Shown here piece after piece: positions 43,427-53,087 of a DNA stretch of 64,000 bases (its first letter is position 1; every line of letters starts with the position of its first letter). A program made the translations under genes and the position numbers. The DNA lies in NCBI RefSeq assembly GCF_015689195.1, contig NZ_CP065044.1:3286001-3350000 (forward strand), in the 5' to 3' direction. The DNA is from Pectobacterium aroidearum (GTDB taxonomy: Bacteria; Pseudomonadota; Gammaproteobacteria; Enterobacterales; Enterobacteriaceae). The notes below the pieces were generated by a model. That model made no database searches and was not told where the DNA came from. It saw only the letters and a list, made by a program, of their open reading frames with translations.

Positions 43427-46126
43427 ATGTTTAAAAGAACACAACAGCAAAACAGCCGATTGTTACAACTTAATCCACTTTCTCTTGCCGTCGGCATCGC
43501 ACTGTCGCTGCCTGCTTCATTCCACTATGCGCAAGCAGAAACACCGGCAGCCAACGTTCAGGAGGCGGCTCGCCACAGCGTCGCCTTCTCCATCAGCCCG
43601 CAGCCGTTAAGCAGCGCGCTGCTGCGTTTCGCTGAACAGGCGGGGTTACAGGTCTTTTTTGCCGACGTCAAACTGGAAAATATGCAGGCCACTTCCCTCC
43701 AGGGGCGTTTCACGCCAGAGCAGGGGCTACGCAGGATGATCGGCACTAACCCAGTCGATTTCCAGATCGGTAGCAACGGCGTCATTACCTTGCGGCCTCG
43801 TTCAACCAACGTCGATACGGCCAAAATAGACGATGTGATGACGGTGCGCGCCTTTACCGTCGCCAATCCCGGTGACTGGATCTACGAACAGCCGCGCGCA
43901 ATCAGCGTTATTTCACGCGAGCAGATGGATAACCGCCCTTCCCGCCATGCCGCCGATCTGCTGGAACAATCCGCTGGCGTTTACTCCAGCGTCAGCCAGC
44001 AGGATCCTTCGCTGTCGGTGAACATTCGCGGCATACAGGATTATGGTCGCGTCAATATGAACATTGACGGTATGCGGCAAAACTTCCAAAAAAGCGGTCA
44101 CGGACAGCGCAACGGCCAGATGTATATCGATTCAGAATTACTCTCTGGAGCCACGATTGTGAAAGGTGCCACAAGCGGCATGGGTGGTGCTGGCGCGTTT
44201 GGTGGCATCGCGACATTTAACACCGTCAGCGCCAGTGACTTTCTAGCCCCGGGCAAAGAATTAGGTGGGAAGCTGCACGCTAGTACCGGCGATAACGGAA
44301 CGCATTTTATTGGCAGTGGCGTTCTCGCGCTGGGTAACGAAAGCGGCGACATTCTGGTCGGTGCCAGCGAGCGCCATCTGGGCGACTACTGGCCTGGAAA
44401 CAAAGGCAAAATTGGCGATATTCGTACCGCATCGGGAAGCGACGAAAACACACTTCGCGCCAGCGAATCACTGAAACATGGCAAAGTCACTGACTCAGGC
44501 CACACGATGCGATCTCGTCTGGCTAAAATAGGTTGGAACCTTCCCGCTAATCAACGCATCCAGTTAAGTTACTTGCAAACCCAGACAGACTCGCCCAATC
44601 CCAGTATGTTGACGAATACCACGTTTCCCGAACTGGGTTGGAAAAAAAGTGGATTTAGCAACATCATGTCACGCAGCAGCGCACTGGATTATCACTTGAA
44701 CCCAGACGATCTCGACTGGATCGATTTTAGCGCAAAACTCTACTACGTCGACACAACGGATGAATCAGATACCTACAGTACCAGCAGCAGCATCAATAAT
44801 AGTTATTGGACGCGCAGCCGCATGCGAACTTACGGTATACAGGCACAGAATACCTCACGCTTTAGTTTACCCGCCCAGCATACGCTAAGCGCCAACTACG
44901 GTATTGACGTTTTCTACGACAAAGCCAACAGTGAATCCACGCGCGAATCGATGGCAGGCGTTACGCCTGATGGTAATCGCTCTCTGGCTAGTCTGTTTGC
45001 CAATCTGACCTACGGCTATGATGATTTCCTAACACTAGAAGGCGGCCTGCGTTATGACCGCTATCGTCTGCGTGGCACCACGGGAATGGAGATCACCGAG
45101 TTCCCATATACAGTGGACGCCCCCTGCACAGCAAATCGTCTAACGCTTTGCTCAACCGTCAAGAATACTCACCTCTGGAAGGTGGATAGCGAAACCGGAA
45201 AGTTTTCTCCTACCGCCGCGATAGCGATTAAGCCGGGAATAGGCTGGCTGGAATTGTTCAGTAATTATGGCAAATCATGGCGTCCCCCCGCCATCACGGA
45301 AACCTTGACTACTGGCAGCGCACACTCATCATCAACGCAATATCCCAATCCCTATCTGGAACCAGAACGATCCACTGCGTGGGAAACGGGATTCAATGTT
45401 ACGGCCAGCGAGTTGTTCACGGAATCCGATCGTCTGGTTGGAAAGGTGTCATATTTTGATACCAAGATAAGCAATTATATCAATATGGAAATCGGGCGAA
45501 TTAAACCCGGTGTCTATACTGGGGCAGGTTCTGGTAACGCTGCCTACGTCAATAATCTGGTAAAAACGCGTTTCCGCGGCATTGAATATCAATTGAATTA
45601 CGACACGGGTCGATTTTATGCCGACCTGACCTACACCCGAATGATCGGTCAAAATGATTTTTGTTCAAACCCAGCTTGGCTTGGCGGCGTTGTCATCCGC
45701 GAGGGCGGACGAAATAATTACTACGCCACCCCCTATGATCAAGTTAACAACTACGTCCAATGCAACTACGGCACCGTTTTTAGCTCGTCATCCTATATGC
45801 CAAGCGATCGGGGAAGTCTCACGATTGGCACAAGAGCGTTCGATCGTAAATTAGATGCTGGAGCCGTAATCCGCTACAACCGCGGCTATCAGGATCGCTC
45901 GGCGGTCAATCAATCAGGGGGCACTGGCAATTTCTATGTCGCCGACTGGCCGAAATATACCCTATTCGATCTCTATGCCAGCTATCAGGTAACGAACAAT
46001 TTAAAGGTTAGTGGAGCGATAGAAAACGTTACTAATCGCGCATACATCGTTAGTTATGGCGATTCAATTTCATACACGCTGGGGAGAGGAAGAACCATCC
46101 AGGGTGGAATTGAATATCGCTTCTAA
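43427..46126 (+). CDS. hasR: Haem/hemophore TonB-dependent receptor HasR
   Basis: An 899-residue outer-membrane receptor with transcriptional signalling. After a signal sequence (to about residue 38) comes an STN signalling domain (about 48-105, SISPQPLSSALLRFAEQAGLQV), then a plug and a 22-strand barrel ending in Phe (GGIEYRF). The plug has DLLEQSAGVYSSVSQQDPSLSVNIRGIQDYGRVNMNIDGMRQ (landmark, around 180-220). HasR takes haem from HasA and imports it, signalling through HasS-HasI. It is preceded by a HasI-type promoter and a Fur-like site. hasA follows 118 bases later. Confidence 0.93.
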   Translation: MFKRTQQQNSRLLQLNPLSLAVGIALSLPASFHYAQAETPAANVQEAARHSVAFSISPQPLSSALLRFAEQAGLQVFFADVKLENMQATSLQGRFTPEQGLRRMIGTNPVDFQIGSNGVITLRPRSTNVDTAKIDDVMTVRAFTVANPGDWIYEQPRAISVISREQMDNRPSRHAADLLEQSAGVYSSVSQQDPSLSVNIRGIQDYGRVNMNIDGMRQNFQKSGHGQRNGQMYIDSELLSGATIVKGATSGMGGAGAFGGIATFNTVSASDFLAPGKELGGKLHASTGDNGTHFIGSGVLALGNESGDILVGASERHLGDYWPGNKGKIGDIRTASGSDENTLRASESLKHGKVTDSGHTMRSRLAKIGWNLPANQRIQLSYLQTQTDSPNPSMLTNTTFPELGWKKSGFSNIMSRSSALDYHLNPDDLDWIDFSAKLYYVDTTDESDTYSTSSSINNSYWTRSRMRTYGIQAQNTSRFSLPAQHTLSANYGIDVFYDKANSESTRESMAGVTPDGNRSLASLFANLTYGYDDFLTLEGGLRYDRYRLRGTTGMEITEFPYTVDAPCTANRLTLCSTVKNTHLWKVDSETGKFSPTAAIAIKPGIGWLELFSNYGKSWRPPAITETLTTGSAHSSSTQYPNPYLEPERSTAWETGFNVTASELFTESDRLVGKVSYFDTKISNYINMEIGRIKPGVYTGAGSGNAAYVNNLVKTRFRGIEYQLNYDTGRFYADLTYTRMIGQNDFCSNPAWLGGVVIREGGRNNYYATPYDQVNNYVQCNYGTVFSSSSYMPSDRGSLTIGTRAFDRKLDAGAVIRYNRGYQDRSAVNQSGGTGNFYVADWPKYTLFDLYASYQVTNNLKVSGAIENVTNRAYIVSYGDSISYTLGRGRTIQGGIEYRF

Positions 46127-46244
46127 GCATTCTTCGCAGGAATTGTCTGCGAGTGAATCAGCCGCGAGTTATTTTGATGCGCGGTTCGACAGAGGGGGTA
46201 AAACACCTCCGTTCATCAGATAGAGTATTAATGAGGAATAAAAC

Positions 46245-46832
46245 ATGAGTTTAAGTATTCAGTATGACACCGAGTTTTCCAGTTATTCTATCTCCCAGTA
46301 TCTGACCGAATGGGCCTCTTTATTCGGCGATGCAAACCATACCAACAATAACGTCACCGACAGCAACTCTGGGGGCTTCTACGGTGGCACCTCCTGGAAT
46401 AACGGGACACAATATGCTCTGGTCAGCCCGAATAACGACACCTCTGCCTTCGTTGCCGAAGGCAATCTGACATATCAATTCTCTAACCACGTTCTGTACG
46501 GTCAACTGGACACACTAACCTTTGGCGACGGCCTGAGCGGTGGCACCAGCACCGAATACGCGATTCAAGAACCCCAAGTCACCTTTAGTGGTCTGGATCT
46601 CTCTAGCATCGTGGATAGTGGCCGTGAGGGTGTGGTACACGAAGTGGTTTACGGCCTGATGAGCGGCCAGGTTCAGCCGCTGCTGGATGCGCTGACTAAC
46701 GCGGGTATCGATATTAACGCCAGCCTGGATAGCCTGAGCTTCGCAACAGCGACCTCCGATGCTGCGCTTTCTGCCGATACCGTGGTTGACGTGGTTGGCG
46801 TCGCCGAAACGGCCGATCTGCTGGCGGCATAA
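46245..46832 (+). CDS. hasA: Hemophore HasA
   Basis: A 195-residue secreted haem carrier. The haem ligands are His32 (in FGDANHTN) and Tyr77 (in GNLTYQF), with His82 near Tyr77 in the Serratia His83 place; the loop between Tyr and His is three residues shorter than in Serratia HasA. The C-terminal export signal ADLLAA matches the type I secretion ending of Serratia HasA (ELLAA). The middle segment VVHEVVYGLMSGQ is a HasA signature. GAGGA sits before the ATG. HasD/E/F downstream export it without cleavage. A strong hairpin follows the stop. Confidence 0.93.
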   Translation: MSLSIQYDTEFSSYSISQYLTEWASLFGDANHTNNNVTDSNSGGFYGGTSWNNGTQYALVSPNNDTSAFVAEGNLTYQFSNHVLYGQLDTLTFGDGLSGGTSTEYAIQEPQVTFSGLDLSSIVDSGREGVVHEVVYGLMSGQVQPLLDALTNAGIDINASLDSLSFATATSDAALSADTVVDVVGVAETADLLAA

Positions 46833-46834
46833 GA

Positions 46835-46866
46835 AAACGGCTAAAAGATGACGCTTTTAGCCGTTT
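46835..46866 (+). terminator. Strong terminator or attenuator between hasA and hasD
   Basis: AAACGGCTAAAAG pairs perfectly with CTTTTAGCCGTTT (13 bp) around a 6-base loop. It starts three bases after the hasA stop. There is no long T run beyond GTTTGAG, so read-through is likely and hasDEF would be made at a lower level than HasA. Confidence 0.65.
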
Positions 46867-47089
46867 GAGTGAACACCGTCGCGGTACGGAGAGAGTCATA
46901 CCCTAAATAATTCACGCGGCACGGATGCGGCGTGAAGTATGACGGGCACGGCACCGCGGCGGTCTACTGAGTGTAATAACCGTTGGCAAACCGCGTCAAT
47001 AGCGGTACGGCTAACCGCTTTCCCCTCTTCCACCCTGTGGGTACACCACGGTGAGAATGATGGCGACTTTATTGAAGAAGGAACATCCC

Positions 47090-48949
47090 ATGCCCGCATC
47101 CCATCCGACTTCATCAGGCCGGGAGATTATTGACGCGCTGGCCGCCTACCGTCAGGGGTTCTGGGGAATTGGCCTGTTCAGTGCTGTTATCAATCTGCTG
47201 ATGCTGGCACCGGCGATTTATATGCTCCAGGTTTATGACCGCGTATTGCCTTCCAGCAGCACCATGACGCTGGCGATGCTGACGATCATTATGCTAGGGC
47301 TATTTTTATTGATGGGATTACTGGAATGGATACGCAGCGCCGTGGTGATTCGCCTCGGTACGCAGATGGATATGCGACTGAATCAGCGTATCTACAATGC
47401 GGCGTTTGAAAGCAATCTCAGGAACGGCACGGCAAGCGCCGGCCAAGCCTTAAACGATCTGACTGCCCTGCGCCAGTTCGCCACCGGGAATGCGCTATTT
47501 GCCTTCTTTGATGCGCCGTGGTTTCCGGTTTATCTGCTGGTGATTTTCTTACTTCATCCCTGGCTGGGTGTTATGGCGCTGGCGGGGGCAATCATACTGA
47601 TTGTGCTGGCCTGGCTAAATCAAAAACTCACGCGCGAACCTTTGGCCTTAGCCGCACAAAACACCGTTCAGGCGACGCAGCAGGCCAACGCCAATCTGCG
47701 CAACGCCGATGCCATTGAAGCCATGGGGATGCTGCCCGCCATGCGCGAACGCTGGCTGACGCAGCACCAAGCGTTTCTCTATTATCAGAACGTTGCCAGC
47801 GAAAAAAGCGCCAACATTACCTCGCTGACGAAGAGCACCCGGCTGGCGCTCCAGTCGCTAATGCTGGGTTTAGGCGCGCTGCTGGCCGTCAACGGCGATA
47901 TCACCCCCGGTATGATGATTGCCGGATCCATTCTGGTCAGCCGCGTCCTCAGTCCGATCGATCAGATCATTGGCGTCTGGAAACAGTGGATGCAGGCGCG
48001 CCTCGCCTGGCAGCGTATCAATCTCCTGCTCGATACTCATCCGGCACGCACCGCTGGCATGGCGCTGCCAGCTCCGGAAGGCAAACTTCAGGTGGAGCAG
48101 CTCAGCGCCAACGCACCTAATACCCGCACTCCCATACTCGCCAATATCACGTTTGACCTGGCTCCCGGCGATGTACTCGGCGTGTTAGGCCCTTCTGGCT
48201 CGGGTAAATCCACCCTCGCCCGCCTGCTGGTTGCCGCCATGCCCGCTCTCGGTGGCAAAGTCAGGCTGGACGGCGCAGACATGCACCAGTGGGACAAAGG
48301 CGACTTAGGCCGCTTTGTCGGTTATCTGCCACAGGATGTGCAGCTTTTCAGCGGGACGATTGCCGAAAACATTGCCCGCTTCACCCAGCCGGATGCAGAA
48401 AAGATCGTTGCCGCCGCCGTCACGGCAGGCGTTCACGAGATGATTCTTCGGCTGCCGCAGGGCTACGATACGCAGCTGGGTGAAGGCGGAGCCGGGCTGT
48501 CCGGCGGTCAGAAGCAGCGTGTCGCCCTTGCCAGAACCATCTACAACCAACCGCGCCTGATTGTGATGGATGAACCCAATGCCAGCCTCGATGACGACGG
48601 CGAGAAAGCCTTATTGGCCGCGATTGCCGCCCAACAGGAAGCCAAAAGCACGCAGGTACTGATCACACATAAACCCGCCCTGCTGTCCTGCGCCAATAAG
48701 CTGTTAGTCCTGCGCGCCGGACAGATTCAATATTTCGGTGCAACAGAGCAGGTGCTGAAAGAGCTACAGCGTGCCAAGCCCGCCACTGCTTCTACGGCCA
48801 AACCGATGACGAAACCCGCCAGCGCCAAACCTGTACCAGCTAAAACAGCCGACGCCGCCAATGCCTTTACCCCAAAAGAACCCGGTTCCGCCGGGCTGAG
48901 CATGGTGTACAGCGCGCCAACGCCACGCCGTGCCGCACCGGATAAATGA
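47090..48949 (+). CDS. hasD: Type I secretion ABC exporter HasD
   Basis: A 619-residue inner-membrane exporter for HasA. The membrane domain covers about residues 25-310 (LMLAPAIYMLQVYDRVLPSSSTMTLAMLT as a landmark) and the ATPase about 330-560. It has Walker A GPSGSGKSTLARLL, signature LSGGQKQRVALARTIY and Walker B LIVMDEPNASLD. It lacks an N-terminal peptidase domain, as expected for substrates with an uncleaved C-terminal signal. The last 60 residues are Ala/Pro/Lys-rich and low-complexity. I took the ATG at 47090 (AAGGA seven bases before). It has close relatives of the protease exporter PrtD. Confidence 0.92.
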   Translation: MPASHPTSSGREIIDALAAYRQGFWGIGLFSAVINLLMLAPAIYMLQVYDRVLPSSSTMTLAMLTIIMLGLFLLMGLLEWIRSAVVIRLGTQMDMRLNQRIYNAAFESNLRNGTASAGQALNDLTALRQFATGNALFAFFDAPWFPVYLLVIFLLHPWLGVMALAGAIILIVLAWLNQKLTREPLALAAQNTVQATQQANANLRNADAIEAMGMLPAMRERWLTQHQAFLYYQNVASEKSANITSLTKSTRLALQSLMLGLGALLAVNGDITPGMMIAGSILVSRVLSPIDQIIGVWKQWMQARLAWQRINLLLDTHPARTAGMALPAPEGKLQVEQLSANAPNTRTPILANITFDLAPGDVLGVLGPSGSGKSTLARLLVAAMPALGGKVRLDGADMHQWDKGDLGRFVGYLPQDVQLFSGTIAENIARFTQPDAEKIVAAAVTAGVHEMILRLPQGYDTQLGEGGAGLSGGQKQRVALARTIYNQPRLIVMDEPNASLDDDGEKALLAAIAAQQEAKSTQVLITHKPALLSCANKLLVLRAGQIQYFGATEQVLKELQRAKPATASTAKPMTKPASAKPVPAKTADAANAFTPKEPGSAGLSMVYSAPTPRRAAPDK

Positions 48950-49013
48950 GGCTTAGCGCATTGATAACGAACGTCTGCCGTCAGAAAAGCATCATGGAAA
49001 GAAGAGGATAACC

Positions 49014-50372
49014 ATGTCCGCGTTACGTGAAGTCACATCACAGCCAACAGCCCCACGTACTCAAGTAGAGGATAACGTTGCGGCAATGCCGTTACATACC
49101 GATGCCGGACGCTATTTAAAGCATGGCCTCTGGCTGGTGCTTATCGGCTTTGGTGGCTTGCTGCTGTGGGCTGGCATGGCACCGCTGGATAAAGGCGTCG
49201 CCGTATCCGGTCGGGTCATTGTCGCGGACAATCGTAAAGCCGTACAGCCTGTCAGTAGCGGACGTATCGCTTCACTCACCGTGCGGGATGGCGACCGCGT
49301 GCAGGCTGGGCAAGTTCTTGCCACGCTGGATCAAACACCCGCTCAGGCACAACGTGACAATCTCGTCACCCAGCTTCAGGAAGCACACGCGGGCGAAGCG
49401 CGTCTGCTGGCGGAACGCGACGATCTGAATACGATTGCTTTCCCCGCCCCCACAGAACAGCACAGCACCGTCACACAGCAAATTCAGATCGCCCAGCAGC
49501 AGCTTTTCATCAGCCGTCGCGCCGCGCTGCAACAGGAACGTACGGCAATGCAGGCTGCCATCATCGGGGCAAAAGCGCAGTCGCAGGGGTCACAGGCGCT
49601 GCTGGCCAGCAGCCAAACGCAATTCCAGATTATCAGCGAACAGCTGCGCGGGCTACGTCCGCTGGCGCAGGAAGGCTATATCGCCCGTAACCGCCTGCTG
49701 GATGTCGAGCGACAGGCCGCCCAACTGGCTGGCGCGATTGCGCAGGAACGAAATAATCAGGTACAGCTCCAGCAGCAGGTCGTCGAGCTGGAGCAAAAAA
49801 TTCAGCAGCGTCAGAACGAATACCAGAAAGAGGTACGCGCCCAGCTCGCCGATACCCAGCGTTCCATTCAGGATCTCACCCAGCGCCTAAAAACAGCGGA
49901 ATATGAACTCCAGCACACGCACATTCGCGCGCCCGCCAGCGGCACCGTCGTCGGGCTAGCGCTGCATACCGAAGGCGGCGTAGTCAATAGCGGACAGATG
50001 CTGATGGAAATTGTTCCCGATGGGCAACCGCTCTTGATTGACGCGCAGTTGCCTATCGAGCTGGTAGACAGAGTCAGCAACGGGCTACCGGTCGAGTTGC
50101 TGTTTTCTGCGTTCAACCAAAGCACTACCCCGCGCATTTCCGGTGTTGTCGCATTGATCGGTGCCGATCAACTCGTCGAACAACAGACCGGAAAACCCTA
50201 TTACGCACTGCGTATTCACGTCGATGAACAGGGTAAACAGCAGCTCGCCGGACTGGACGTTCGTCCCGGTATGCCGGTGCAAGCCTTTATTCGCACCGGT
50301 GAGCGCTCCCTGCTCAACTACCTGTTTAAACCACTGTCCGATCGCCTGCATCTGGCGCTGACCGAGGAGTAA
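49014..50372 (+). CDS. hasE: Type I secretion membrane-fusion protein HasE
   Basis: A 452-residue HlyD-family adaptor between HasD and the outer-membrane channel. One membrane helix lies at about 38-58 (LWLVLIGFGGLLLWAGMAPLDKG). Then come a lipoyl-type hairpin (KAVQPVSSGRIASLTVRDGDRV), a long coiled coil (about 120-290) and the C-terminal lipoyl/barrel part (HTHIRAPASGTVVGLALHTEGGVV). AAGAGGATAACC precedes the ATG. It stands 64 bases after hasD and three bases before hasF. Confidence 0.92.
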   Translation: MSALREVTSQPTAPRTQVEDNVAAMPLHTDAGRYLKHGLWLVLIGFGGLLLWAGMAPLDKGVAVSGRVIVADNRKAVQPVSSGRIASLTVRDGDRVQAGQVLATLDQTPAQAQRDNLVTQLQEAHAGEARLLAERDDLNTIAFPAPTEQHSTVTQQIQIAQQQLFISRRAALQQERTAMQAAIIGAKAQSQGSQALLASSQTQFQIISEQLRGLRPLAQEGYIARNRLLDVERQAAQLAGAIAQERNNQVQLQQQVVELEQKIQQRQNEYQKEVRAQLADTQRSIQDLTQRLKTAEYELQHTHIRAPASGTVVGLALHTEGGVVNSGQMLMEIVPDGQPLLIDAQLPIELVDRVSNGLPVELLFSAFNQSTTPRISGVVALIGADQLVEQQTGKPYYALRIHVDEQGKQQLAGLDVRPGMPVQAFIRTGERSLLNYLFKPLSDRLHLALTEE

Positions 50373-50374
50373 TC

Positions 50375-51730
50375 ATGCTGCGCCTTTCATCCGTTTATCG
50401 CGCGGCAATCCGCTCCCGTTATGCCATCCCCCTTGTTCTCACGCTGTTCTACAGCGCACCGACTCAGGCACTGGGATTAATGGAAGCCTGGCAGCATGCA
50501 CTAACCCACGACCCGGCTTTTCAGGCTGCCGTGCATGCGCGTAATGCCGACAGCGAAGAAAAGAATATCGGGCGCGCCGGACTCTTACCGAAAGTCACCT
50601 ATGACTACAGCCAGTCGCGTAACGACTCCACCGTTACAACGGGTGGCCAACAGTCGGAACGGGATTACACCAGCCGCGTCTCCAGCTTTTCCCTGCAACA
50701 GCCGCTTATCGACTACGCGGCATGGTCGCGTTATCAACAGGGTGAAGCCAGCGCCGTGCTGGCCGACGAACAGTTGCGCGATGCCAGCCAGCAGTTGCTG
50801 GTACGTCTGTTTCAGGCCTACACCAACGTGCTGTTTAGCCGTGAACAGATTACACTGGTTCAGGCTCAGCAGCGCGCCTATCGCGAGCAATATCAACTGA
50901 ATCAACGCCTCTTTCAGCAAGGCGAAGGCACCCGCACGGATATGCTGGAAACCGAAGCACGGGTCAACCTGACGGAAGCGCAGCTCATCGAAGCGCGGGA
51001 CAATCTGGATATCAGCATGCGTGAACTGGAGACTCTGCTGGGGATGCCCGTTGGTGTGGATCAGCTTGCGACGCTAACGCCACGCTTTATGCCGCAACCG
51101 CTTCAGCCTGCAGGCTACCAGCACTGGCAATCATTGGCGGTACGCCACAACGCTCAGCTATTAGCGCTAAACCAGTCGCTGGCCGTGGCGAAATACAGCA
51201 TTGAGCGTAACCGGGCGGGTCACCTGCCGCAGGTCACACTGGTCGCCAGCACGCGCAATACGCAATCAGACACCGAAAACAGCTACAACCAGAAATACGA
51301 TACGCGATCGATTGGCATCCGCGTCAGCGTACCGATTTTTGCCGGTGGTGGTGTCTCTGCCGCAACGCGTCAGGCGCAGGAGCGCTATCAGCAAACGGCG
51401 CGGGAAAAGGACGAACAGACGGCGACAATACAGACGGAACTGCGTCGCCAGTTTAATCTGGTCACCAGCAGTCAGGCGAAAATCCGTGCCTATGAGCTGG
51501 CGGAAAAATCAGCGCTGGCACTGGTTACCGCCACACAGAAGAGCGTTCAAGGTGGAGAGCGCGTGAATCTTGACGTACTGAATGCTGAACAGCAGCTCTA
51601 CGGTGCACGGCGCGATCTGACCGAAGCACGCTATACCTGGCTGACGGCCTGGCTACAGCTGCGTTACTACGCCGGTACACTGGACGAGCAGACGTTGCGT
51701 CAGTTAGCGACCTATTTCGTGCATAGCTAG
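50375..51730 (+). CDS. hasF: TolC-like outer-membrane channel HasF
   Basis: A 451-residue TolC-family protein with a signal peptide ending near SAPTQA and the duplicated helical-barrel repeats of the family (ALTHDPAFQAAVHARNADSE, GLLPKVTYDYSQSRND; second half LALNQSLAVAKYSIERNRAGHLPQVTL). It completes the HasDEF exporter. In Serratia the outer-membrane component HasF is a TolC homologue encoded outside the has cluster, so the linkage here is different. GAGGAG lies just before the ATG at 50375, inside the hasE stop region. Confidence 0.9.
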   Translation: MLRLSSVYRAAIRSRYAIPLVLTLFYSAPTQALGLMEAWQHALTHDPAFQAAVHARNADSEEKNIGRAGLLPKVTYDYSQSRNDSTVTTGGQQSERDYTSRVSSFSLQQPLIDYAAWSRYQQGEASAVLADEQLRDASQQLLVRLFQAYTNVLFSREQITLVQAQQRAYREQYQLNQRLFQQGEGTRTDMLETEARVNLTEAQLIEARDNLDISMRELETLLGMPVGVDQLATLTPRFMPQPLQPAGYQHWQSLAVRHNAQLLALNQSLAVAKYSIERNRAGHLPQVTLVASTRNTQSDTENSYNQKYDTRSIGIRVSVPIFAGGGVSAATRQAQERYQQTAREKDEQTATIQTELRRQFNLVTSSQAKIRAYELAEKSALALVTATQKSVQGGERVNLDVLNAEQQLYGARRDLTEARYTWLTAWLQLRYYAGTLDEQTLRQLATYFVHS

Positions 51731-52091
51731 ATAACGTTTATAGACACTTCCGAAATGTTGATAATACGGCTGTTCCTATCCATTTACCGGCGTCGGCTCA
51801 GTCGAAGTATGCCGATACCGCAGTGGGATTCTTCTCACGTTCCAGATCCCCTTTTCTTTATCTTCTCTCGCGTTAAAAGCGGGGAAAAACTTTCTGCAAC
51901 TGCGTTGTCATGACCTTCTCCACGTCGACTCATACGGTCTTTCGAAGCAGGCCGTTAGCTCATATGGCGATACGCTTAACGCATACCGCCCCCTCTATAT
52001 TGCTGTATGCGTTTGTGATTGCGATTTATCGACAGTGAGTAACATAATGCCTACATTATTATCCTGGCCAGTGTAGTTAGAGGTTGTATCG
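51731..52091. other. Intergenic region downstream of hasF
   Basis: About 360 bases. It should hold the end of the has transcript and the promoter of the diguanylate cyclase gene. No gene, strong hairpin or operator was recognised. A decayed hasB-like tonB gene is not visible here. Confidence 0.45.
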
Positions 52092-53087
52092 ATGAGTGCA
52101 GACCCCCTCCCGAAAAATTTGCCGTTGAGTAAACAACAAGTACGAACCTTACTGGAATTGATTAGTGATGGTGTTTGGGACTGGGATGCTAATACAGGCT
52201 ATGTCTATCGTAGCCCGGGGTGGTATACAATGTTTGGCTATCCTCTCAACTCACTTCCCAATACGGTTAAAACCTGGGAAGAACTTATCCATCCAGATGA
52301 CTATGCCCGTGTGATGGCTCATTTTGAATCGTGTATTAATCAGCATGAGTCATACCGAATTGAATACCGGTGCCGTTCCAAGAATGGCCAATATATCTGG
52401 ATAGAAGATCGTGCCCATATTATCGTGCGTAATGATGATAATTCAGTGGCACGGATGCTAGGGGTGCAAACCAATATTGATGCAGCTAAGCAGTTGATGT
52501 TCGCCCTGGAGTGGAAAAATCATTCTCTGGAAGAACTCATAGAAGAACACACTTTAGAGTTATCCAAAGTAAATCAGCTGTTGCAGAAACAATTGGATAA
52601 AAATAGAGAACTGGCAGAGCACGATGCGTTAACGCAAACCGCCAACCGCTACGCTCTGGACAGGATCCTTGAGCAACAAGTAGAGCGAGCCGCTCGCTTT
52701 CGCCATTCCTTATCCTTGATTTTCATTGATGTCGATGATTTCAAGTTGATAAATGATAAGCATGGGCATATCCGAGGCGATGCGGCATTGATTAACGTCG
52801 TTTCATGCATTCAGGATTGTTTGCGTGAACAGGACTGTCTGGCTCGTTGGGGAGGAGATGAATTCGTCATTGTACTGCCATCAACCTCAATAGAGGAAGC
52901 ATGGCAAACATCGATAGCGATACAGCACGCGATGAGCCGTATGGCACCCATTGACGATCACCAACTGACACTTAGCTATGGGGTCGTCCAGTGGCGCAAA
53001 GATGAAAGGCCAATTGATTTTCTACATCGCGGTGATCTGGCGCTGTATCAGGCAAAATTAAATGGAAAAAACATGCTTTCTCGCTGA
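52092..53087 (+). CDS. PAS-GGDEF diguanylate cyclase
   Basis: A 331-residue cytoplasmic enzyme predicted to make cyclic di-GMP. A PAS/PAC sensor occupies about residues 20-135 (GVWDWDANTGYVYRSPGWYTMFGY, RCRSKNGQYIWIEDRAHII), then a coiled-coil linker (about 140-175), then the GGDEF domain (about 175-330). The active site is intact (RWGGDEFVIVL) and the product-inhibition I-site RxxD is present as REQD five residues before GGDEF. No membrane segment or signal peptide. It is a single-gene unit. The first turn reads DALTQTANR rather than DPLTGLPNR. Confidence 0.9.
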   Translation: MSADPLPKNLPLSKQQVRTLLELISDGVWDWDANTGYVYRSPGWYTMFGYPLNSLPNTVKTWEELIHPDDYARVMAHFESCINQHESYRIEYRCRSKNGQYIWIEDRAHIIVRNDDNSVARMLGVQTNIDAAKQLMFALEWKNHSLEELIEEHTLELSKVNQLLQKQLDKNRELAEHDALTQTANRYALDRILEQQVERAARFRHSLSLIFIDVDDFKLINDKHGHIRGDAALINVVSCIQDCLREQDCLARWGGDEFVIVLPSTSIEEAWQTSIAIQHAMSRMAPIDDHQLTLSYGVVQWRKDERPIDFLHRGDLALYQAKLNGKNMLSR

